Positions 55,923-64,000 of a stretch of 64,000 bases of DNA are shown here, piece after piece (positions within the stretch are counted from its first letter, which is position 1; each line of letters starts with the position of its first letter). The notes under the pieces were generated by a model. The model saw only the letters and a program-made list of their open reading frames with translations, made no database searches and had not been told where the DNA came from. The position numbers were made by a program, and so were the translations under genes. This DNA is from Pocillopora verrucosa (Eukaryota > Cnidaria > Anthozoa > Scleractinia > Pocilloporidae), in the NCBI RefSeq assembly GCF_036669915.1, contig NC_089325.1:12604735-12668734 (forward strand). The letters run 5' to 3'.

Positions 55923-58900
55923 TCAAAGCCCTAAATCCTCGGTCTCACTGTAGGCTTCCCTGCAGGAATCCCCTGCACATGTCGCTAGATCCACCAGGCG
56001 AGAGTGTTTTTTTGCTAGAAATTTCGGAGCAACTTTTTTGACGATATTCGTCAGTTGATCAGGATCTTTCTTGATATCGTACAGCTCCACAAAGGCCTGC
56101 ATTGGAATACACGAAAAACAACAACGTTTGAAAACTCAGAGAAAGAATCGAGAAGAGAAAGATAAAAAAGCCTGGAAAGCATTCAATGGGAAGAAATTCG
56201 CGCGGAAACACGCCACAGAACAGTGCGCAGGAAAACAAACAATCGGTGGAAAGCGCTGGAAATCGAAATCGTGAACCGAGCAACAGGTTTTAAGTTCTTG
56301 CATATAACTTCATGCCTAAACCTATAACAAGAAATAAAAATGGAGTGACTGCACACCCGTGTCGTTCCTAGTGTCCCTTAGACAAACCCATTGTAGTACG
56401 TGTTTATCTGTTCTTTGTTAAAAGTTACCTCTTTGTCGTTAAACTCACAGTACATCATATCCTCCGACGAGCTTAGAGAACGGACACAAGAATACGTGTT
56501 GTTCCAGGCGTCTTCGCACACACAGTTGGGCCAACAACACTAAAGAAGAAAACAAAATGGAAAGTATAAAGGGGGTATATAGAAGAATGATTGTTCCTTT
56601 TATTCCGTTCACCCCCTTCTCACCGAGCCTCTTCCCTCCTTTAGAGGCCTGGCTACGCAGGCTACGGCTTTCTGATCAATTATTCATTTTGCATTGGTAG
56701 AATGAAGGAAACACGTAATTGAAGCTCAAGATACATTCTAATAAACTCAGTAGTCGTATAGTTATAAAAGGCAACTGTTATTCTGCTTAACGTCAAACTT
56801 TTATGCCTCAAATTCTGTTGTATGCATCAAGGGCAATTACTTGCATAGACTTTTATTACTGGTATCTGCACACAGTCACCGTGGAAGGGAGACCATGAAA
56901 ACTATAAGTGCCAATGAGGTGGGACCCTGAACCTACCGTGTAACTGTAACTGAAATGTAGGACCGCTTGGCCGTGGAAGGTCAGGGTATGTGACTTAGAC
57001 AGAGCTAATCTCGTATCCAGATCCTACTGTGTAACTGTAACTGTAACTATTACCACATGGCAGTAGAAGGTCTGGATACTAGACTTAACAGAGCCTTATG
57101 AAAGGAATCTGGCAAATTAAAATTCTGCGACGAGTTACATACCGACACACCAGGAGAAAGCTGCGGACAGCCCCCAATCTTAAGATCTCCTTCACCAAAG
57201 TGTTGAACAAGAAAGTCCGTGCGCCAATTTGCGTTTCCCTGAATAGAAACAAAGTGCAACACTTTTCACAAATGGAAGCTATACCATGAAGGAGAAATGG
57301 CAAAATTAATTTTCAGAGGGTGAATGAGAGAAGGAGATCGAAATTTGTCCAATTTGAGGGTTTAAAAGCGTCTTACTTTGTTAGCGAAACACCGATTTCT
57401 TACAAGGAAAAAAAACGTGCAATAAACGAAAGAGAACTAAAAATGGTGGTCAATAATTTTTTTTGACCCGGTTTAGAATTGCGAAAAGTGCGGTATAGAT
57501 GTGTGAAACAGTGATTGTACTTTTTTGCTTTTCAAAAACTCACCCCTTTGTGGCTGCTCTCACCATCTGCCTTCTAAAATTGAAGAACAAAAGTGATTAT
57601 CGACTTATCTTTTCGGCAAATAGACAAACAGAATTTTTACCAAGCTACTTGTAACTTAAACTGAACTGCTAGTAGAACAACACAGAAAGAGTAAGAGAGA
57701 TATACAAACTACTTGAAGGTCTGTTACAAGTTAAAACTTTCAACAAGAGTTACACTGTGCCCAACAGGTAACCCTCTGTATAAAATTACTATACGCTGTC
57801 TGCCTAGAACAGCATCGACTGCGACGAAACGCCAAGCTATGAAAACGTTTGGAGTTAAAAGCTGAGATTAAATAACAAAAAAAAGGAAATATCCCTTGCT
57901 AAAAAGGCCTAGTGGATCAGACTGTGTCATGCTGTAGGAAAACAGGATGCCCTAAGGAATTCTTCCTTCCACAAAAATATTTTCCATTTGATTTTGCGCC
58001 CAGAATTTTCGGTTCAATGGAAAGCGCGCTTCCGTAGAACCGCATTTCGGTTTTCAACACGACTGACCATGTTACGTGTATAATTAAGTTCGTTGAAACG
58101 TTTTTCTTTCGGCAAACGCTACTGCGGGCAATTTTTAGCTGAACTATCCTCAAGCACTAATAACGCACCAAGAGAGGGAGAATCGATCGTCCGTCCATGG
58201 ACTCAGGGGCTTTCCCGCCAGCTAGCTCCACAATAGTTGGTGCTATGTCAATATTGAGAATAGGACTCTGCAAAATGTAAAACAAAATTGGTGAACGCTT
58301 AGTTTGAATAATTCCAGAGGGCTACACGATCATCTTCATAGTAACTATGTCACTACTCTGCTTGCCAAGAAGAAAACATAAAAACTAAAATATTGACAAA
58401 AAGTTCAATATTTCTTTGTATTTTAGGGCCATGCCCACATTGTGAGACTCTCATAACTATAAGGGGGTGAGTTTCTAAAGAAACTGTGGCCCATCCAGCC
58501 TGATTGTATCACTGTTTCCTTCGCATGGAGCGACTAGTAGTATTACCACTCCCACCTGGATGGGATGCCAGTCCATTGCGAGGTTACTCCCCAGCATTTC
58601 ATCAGACTTCCCTGACATTTGACCAGTAACATTAATATTTCTGGTTGGAGAGAGGCATAGTGTTTGCCCAAGGTCACAACATATTTACCCGAGTACCCGG
58701 CTAAGTCTCGAACCCAGACCTCTCGGCCCTGAGTCCAGCGCACTTTGTATGTCATCAGGTCATCATGGATGTGTTCCGAGACCGACCACTAACAGCTAAA
58801 CTTAACGTCTCTCGTCCGAACAGTCACTCTACTCGATCAACGGATTTTTTTCGGTAAGAACCACCATTACGTTTCGACATTTCACCGCCGGTATCACTTC

Positions 58901-61900
58901 TTTTAAAGGACGCAATGATCGTAACCGCACTTTATTCTTAGAATGACATTTTCACCTGTGATGTTTTGTTAGCCGTCACTCCAGGACCACGGATCATGAA
59001 GGGAACGCGTACATCAAATTCGTACAGCTGCCGCTTGTCTTGTGGAAGAGAAAACTGACCTAAACAAGCAAATGGTGTGCAGTTATGACTAGTGCTTTGT
59101 TAAAAAGTTGCCTACACTGATGCTTACACTGACTGACTGCTTACACTGACTGTTACACTGACGCTCACACGGAAAATTTAAGTACATGATAACTTGAGTC
59201 CATTATAAACTTCCTTTTTTCCAGTTTTCTGTGACTAAATTTAATTCAGGTGAACATGTTTTAACTAATCACGCTTCGCTGGTGTGATTGCAGCATAAGA
59301 TGATCACACCTTCCCATACAAGTAATAGTCACTTGTGGGTAATGACTATTTGAATTTTGTTATGTGTATCGTCATATTTACCCAGATGAAACCCATTATC
59401 TGATGAAAATATGATATAAGTATTCTCCAAGTGTTTCCCCTTGTCCAATGCCTGAACGACTTGGTCAACAAGATCATCCACTGATAACAAAGTACGCCAC
59501 CTTAAAACACAATTTTAGAATGGATCAGTTGATACAAAGCAGCAAACTTTCTTTTTCATATTCTGAGATTTCTCTATCCTTAGGGTCAGCTTAAAAAACA
59601 CACATCTTGTCTGCTTCTATAGGATGTCCAGTACCAAGAAATTCTTATTTGGGGGGATGTAATTAAATTTTTCCAAACCTGTTTCTGAAGATAGAATCTG
59701 AGGCATTGATGGATGAATCCTTCATTGGATGTGGAGTGTTTCTGATCAGCCAGTGCTTGGTCTTAAAATGACGACAAGAAAAAGGAATATAAAAATTATT
59801 GCAGGTGTGCAAATTTAGGGAAGCCTGCATTTCAGTGTCTTAATGTAATAGCTTGTTGTACAATGTACTGTGTGAGCTGGGTCTGTGAGCAGATGACATG
59901 ACACATGTTCCATGTGTCTGTTCCAACTGCTTCACTGAGTCAGCAAGGTAATCTCTTGTGTTGCCTGCTTGGGACTGCCTGCTATGATTCTGAAGAGATA
60001 AATTGCTTGTACAAGTAATTCTGGTTGGTGTGTGCAACAGGTCTGCTTTGTAACAATATCTGAAAAATATCCTCTGGTAGTTTTCAAATGAAATGGGTAC
60101 ATTTTGAAAGCAGCATAACAAATACAATAAAGACAAGTAAAGGACATGAATCTATTTTGAAACCCTTGGGTATAATATTTTTGCCATATTACAGAGTAAG
60201 TTTCAATAAAATTTCCAAGGTAATCTGGGATTGCTTTTGATTTGTTTCCCTTTACTTTGCTCTGTGATTTGTTGGGAAAACTTGTGCCAGTATCAACCTC
60301 AACCAATCAGATTTTAAATTAAAACTAATTGTGACTTGGTCACTCAGGTGTTCCCATGTGATATTATTCTTTGCTTCGATTGGCTGTTATTATTAGCTTG
60401 GTTTTCAATTTACCACATGTAATTATGATGCCCTCATAATCCTTTATGGTCAATATATTGCAATGCAGTCTTAATTTTGGATGATCAAGATAGCTGGAAA
60501 TTGGCTGCTTCATCTTCTCTTTATCATGAACTTTGACTTTTTCTCAGTCCATAAAAAGAAAGCTTGGCCATTACCTCTTGGAAATTATGTGAACAAATGA
60601 ACATGGCTCTACTTACAGGTCCACCTGCTGTGTTAAAGCTCTTTGTCCTTGGTGCCTTACTTGTATTAAAATTATCCTTGTACTGAGGTGCAGGTGTGAA
60701 AGGGGCATGGCAGGCAGGGGTGGCAACCATCATAAAGAAAGGGGGTGATGCTTCTGACTGCTCATTTATGAAACTGACTGCATGTTCTTTCTGAGAAGAA
60801 GAAACATCAATTTTGAAAGATGAAATACCACTTTGCATATTCTCAATACTGATCTCTATACATTTCCAAAGTTGCTGTCAAGGAGAATTTGTTTAACAAT
60901 CAAGAACTTCTTAAGTTGGTGATCATTTCCCTTATTCTCCTGATATCGTGATCAAGGAGTGATATTGTAAGTATAAATTAGATGCTAGTCACTCTTAGGA
61001 GACAAACAGTTAATACATATTAATGTTCAAGCTAAGCTTGTAAAGAATTAATGTTTTAAAAAATCAAGTAATTTGACAGGCTTATTCATATTCAACCAAG
61101 TGATTGTTATGGTAGTAAACTTCAACATATAATTTTACCTCAGTAGTCTCATGTATTTTAATGCTGTTTGTTTAAAGCTTACCAAAATATCTGTGAGATA
61201 GTCAGAGGCATAAGTATCTCCATGTTTCTCTGGATTCCCATTCACTGACAATGTATAGTTGTAGTACCTGGAGTTACCTACAAGTCCAACCCATTCATCC
61301 CAACCTGGGGGAACATGTTCAGGCCCCCCTACTTGCGGCATCCCGTATTGATTCAGGTACTTCCCACCGAAGAATGTTCGATAACCGAGCTTTTTCACGT
61401 AGGTGCTGACTGAGTGCTTCTCTGGCCCCTGTTGCCATCCAGGACTTGAACAACCTCCTGATATGGAGTTGTTTCTGGCACGATGATTGTGTATATACTG
61501 TCCAGTCAGAATACTTGATCGGCTCGGACAACAGAGAGGACTTGTCACAAACTGCCGGCAAAAGAAAAAGATGTTAACCTCTTGCAACTTGACCCTTTAA
61601 CTCCCAAGAGTGACCAAGACAGAATTTCTCCTTACAATATCAATACAATATCAATCAGATAAGTGATGAGAATAGAGAAAAATATAAATTTGGGAATAAT
61701 TAGTTGATCCAATACTAAATTCTCAGAACTAACATTATAAGAATTGTGTAGTTGACAGTAAGGAGAATCACAAATTTGATCTGGAAGTTAAAGGGTTTAG
61801 ATCAGTAAGCTTATTCTCTACTCTGTTTGCAACACATTTCCTAATGTGCTAACAAGGAGAATTTGTTTAGCAATCAATAGCTTCTTTCATCAGCGATTAT

Positions 61901-62907
61901 TTTCTTTTCTCTTGTGACCTTAACGTTTGATTCTGTGGTGATATTGTAAGGAAGCTGAAAGGATTAAACATAAACCACAAGCAAGGGCAAAATAAGAAAT
62001 TGTGTCATTTCTGAGGCTTCAAACCTTAACAGTTCTCATTGTTGTGGTTGGATGCTCTACTGACTTTGCCACCAAGAACTTATTGGCAGGTGGAAATCAG
62101 CTGTCACATCATCATTAAAAAAAAAACTACTTAGGTCTCACTGTATGGGAGTGTAGAAGTAACTTACCATGTTGTCAAATTTTACACCATGCTGACCGAT
62201 CAGTGTCTCAGCTTTCTTCAAAGGAGTCTATCAAAGTGGTACAAATAAAAAATGCTCAAAAGAGAATTTCTCCTTACAATATTGTTACAGTATCAAGCAG
62301 ACTAGTGATGAGAATGAACAAAAGTATCAATTAGGGGATTAACAGTTGATCCAACAGCAAATTCTCTGAACTTTCATCACGCGAATTGTATGATAGACAG
62401 TAAGGAGAATTACTAATGAGATCTTGAAAGTGAAAGAATTCAGATCGATAGCCTCACCATAAATGTCACAAGTGAATTTAAAGGCTAAAGTTTATAATTG
62501 TGAAAATTGGTTGAATTTTGAAAATATTTACACTGCTCACTTATACCTGTAAGAAGTAGGTCAATTTTAAAAGAACAGAGTGGAATATTAAACGGCAATG
62601 ATTTTGATTCGGGTTGATCGTCTACAATCACGGAAAGAACTAGAGGGCTTATTCTTTTTTTCAGTTGTAACAGAAATAGATATTTACATTCCTTCGATCG
62701 TCGTCGATCATATCGAATCAAAACTGAAGTGCTGGAATAAGCTGCGATTTCTAAATGAATGCTACTTACAAGTCCTCCTAGCACAACATCTTGATCATCT
62801 GTAAGGATAAACACGATGTTTGGTTTACTCGTCGAACTAGTACTAGCGATGGAACAGCCGGAACATAGCACGAGAAACAGTAAAATAGGATTCTGCCTCA
62901 GGGCCAT
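55923..62907 (-). CDS. GNS: N-acetylglucosamine-6-sulfatase, lysosomal (GNS)
   Basis: GNS removes 6-sulfate from N-acetylglucosamine residues of heparan sulfate and keratan sulfate in lysosomes. Exons (minus): 62770-62907, 62168-62227, 61183-61551, 60617-60790, 59679-59761, 59382-59500, 58956-59059, 58169-58267, 57544-57573, 57143-57238, 56429-56539 and 55923-56096. They join in frame to 518 aa (human 552). A signal peptide ([16 protein letters not shown]) precedes [13 protein letters not shown], whose Asp pair (37-38) binds calcium. The sulfatase signature [13 protein letters not shown] follows; Cys73 is the residue converted to formylglycine. Later motifs are [54 protein letters not shown] and [13 protein letters not shown]. 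Several NxT/S glycosylation sites are present. The C-terminus is shorter than in human. The gene is intact, with no missing catalytic residue noticed. Confidence 0.96.
58535..58767 (-). repeat. tRNA-derived SINE (GNS intron 7)
   Basis: Minus-strand reading gives box-B-like GGGTTCGAGACTTAG, then GACCTTGGGCAAACACTATG, CCTCTCTCCAACCAG and the tail GCAATGGACTGGCATCCCATC. This is the same order as the copy at 46998-47290. Confidence 0.75.
59105..59172. repeat. Short tandem repeat of CTTACACTGA
   Basis: CTACACTGATG, CTTACACTGACTGA, CTTACACTGACTG, TTACACTGACG and CTCACACGG follow one another. Intronic in GNS. Confidence 0.8.
60838..61012. repeat. Inverted-repeat element, family C (GNS intron 3)
   Basis: Carries TATTCTCAATACTGATCTC, GTTGCTGTCAAGGAGAATTTG, ACAATCAAGAACTTC and the end TCACTCTTAGGAGACAAAC. 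Confidence 0.7.
61592..61797. repeat. Inverted-repeat element, family A, near-complete (GNS intron 2)
   Basis: Starts ACCCTTTAACTCCCAAGAG and ends TCTGGAAGTTAAAGGGTT, with all internal family A phrases. A good reference copy. It is directly followed by a family C element. Confidence 0.88.
61798..61965. repeat. Inverted-repeat element, family C, abutting family A (GNS intron 2)
   Basis: Carries TTATTCTCTACTCTG, AATGTGCTAACAAGGAGAATT, GCAATCAATAGCTTC and GTGACCTTAACGTTTGATTC. Confidence 0.7.
62258..62441. repeat. Inverted-repeat element, family A, 5' truncated (GNS intron 1)
   Basis: Carries GAATTTCTCCTTACAATATTG, CTAGTGATGAGAATGAAC, TTAGGGGATTAACAGTTGATC and CAGTAAGGAGAATTACTAAT. Confidence 0.75.
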
Positions 62908-64000
62908 TTTGATTTAAAACCAAGACTAAGAGATCTCTGGTCTGCTAACGTCTCTGAAAAATTGATCCTTTTCTTGACGGATTCATGTGAACGTCTCGTG
63001 AGCCACCTCAACTTTTGTTGTCTTTTTGACCCGGCTCACATTTCTGCGCGAGGGACTGTTGCAGAGTTGAAGCTAACGCAATCAAAGTCACGCTAGTCAC
63101 GCTTGGTATAGTTACACAGCAATCATTTTTGCTCACTCGCGCGAGAAAAAGGCGCCATTGAATTTGAAAATACTAGCTTTTTGTGAGAAGAAAATTAAAA
63201 AAAAATTCGCTGTGTTGTATCATGTCTGCTCACTGACCGAAGTATTTTTCTCCAAGGCTCTACTTCCACGAAGAAAATTGATAAAGTCACGCTGATCGGA
63301 GCGTTTTACAATATTTAAGCATTATTTTAGCGTTATTTTAGCATACGCCGTTTCTTAGGAACCTTCCTTGCCTCGACAAGTATGTAAAGTATATAATGGG
63401 TGATGTGCATTGATATGCCTTGTAATGAGCTAAGGCCTTCGAAGCTTGAATAAGTATAGAGGTTTCAAATCAACTTGGGGTTGCGTTTCTGCAAGAGAAA
63501 ATGTCTCTTTAAGAGAAGAACATGGGACAAATAGGGAAAATCAGGGCGTTGGGCAGGTTACGTCAATTTCACTTGTATTTTTTTATCTGGGGGCGAAAAA
63601 AAAGACCCGCGATCGAAGAAAAATCCTTGCGAAATTTAAACACGCAACGGAAGCAATAAGGTGTACGGGATATATGTATATTCATTATTCTACTGCATAA
63701 AGTAGGGTCAAAGTAACGCGCGAATAGAGTGCAAATATCCTGCGATATTGTTCGGTTATTTGGACTGTTCGTTATTTCGTACTTTTAAAAAAACCTGTTT
63801 AACCAGTCGGCTGCGCGCGGCTCTGATGCGTTGTTTTTCCCGCCTTACGAGAAATGAACAGAAAGACTTAGAAGAAAAAAAAAGCACGGTTGGATAATAA
63901 ATAACTTATTTGACGTTTTGGTGTGTAGTATCGCTGAATATTTTTGTATTAAGCGATACTTCACACCAAAACGTCTTATAAGATGCATGGATCTACAAAA
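62908..64000. other. Upstream flank of GNS
   Basis: The GNS promoter should lie in the first few hundred bases, which are CpG-richer (62940-63130). No other gene seen; an 84-codon ORF at 63446-63700 has no recognisable domain. A hairpin lies at the right edge (63912-63975). Confidence 0.45.
63912..63975. repeat. 24-bp stem hairpin at the window edge
   Basis: The left arm GACGTTTTGGTGTGTAGTATCGCT up to position 63935 and the right arm 63952-63975 are reverse complements with a single mismatch, around a 16-nt AT-rich loop. Either a small MITE or a transcribed hairpin. Confidence 0.85.

Noticed and set aside
1-64000. CRISPR arrays, bacterial operons, prophage or a defence system
   Set aside because: The window is intron-rich eukaryotic DNA. 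The repeats seen are dispersed elements with terminal inverted repeats, not regularly spaced arrays.

Overview
The window is nuclear DNA from an animal, almost certainly a cnidarian and most likely a stony coral. Evidence: AT-rich sequence, spliced genes with GT-AG introns, metazoan genes (COQ2, ubinuclein, TUSC2, RASSF, GNS), a 7SL RNA gene, and many ~200-bp inverted-repeat elements that begin AACCCTTTAACTCCCA, which I associate with coral genomes. A PHP-family histidinol-phosphatase gene, absent from most animals, fits my recollection that robust-clade corals kept histidine biosynthesis. The species assignment is inference.

Layout. 1-2200: non-coding DNA with two perfect short hairpins and a possible first exon of an unrecognised minus-strand gene. 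2216-6830 (+): COQ2, six exons, intact. 8564-22241 (-): ubinuclein, about 23 exons, with recognisable HRD and middle domains but several reading-frame breaks. 23126-26520 (+): HIS2-like histidinol-phosphatase, three exons, divergent from ubinuclein. 28102-35774 (-): a single-pass receptor-like protein with signal peptide, three FN3 domains, Ser/Thr stalk, transmembrane helix and a tyrosine-rich tail. 39445-40387 (+): TUSC2, two exons. 43300-53575 (-): RASSF1/5-type Ras-association protein with C1, RA and SARAH regions, nine exons. 54288-54590 (-): SRP (7SL) RNA. 55923-62907 (-): lysosomal N-acetylglucosamine-6-sulfatase (GNS), twelve exons.

There is no operon logic here; these are separate housekeeping or signalling genes. 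The strongest structural observation is that TUSC2 and a RASSF1/5 homologue are immediate neighbours, as TUSC2 and RASSF1 are in the human 3p21.3 tumour-suppressor cluster. Exons of COQ2, HIS2-like, FN3 receptor, TUSC2, RASSF and GNS (about 7.6 kb of coding sequence) join in frame without a single indel. The clustered breaks in ubinuclein therefore stand out.

Intergenic and intronic DNA is rich in short non-autonomous elements: three related terminal-inverted-repeat families, tRNA-derived SINEs (one interrupted by such an element), palindromic MITEs and degenerate minisatellites. All exon boundaries were deduced by eye from splice signals, phase and protein similarity recalled from memory. 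No search or alignment was run.
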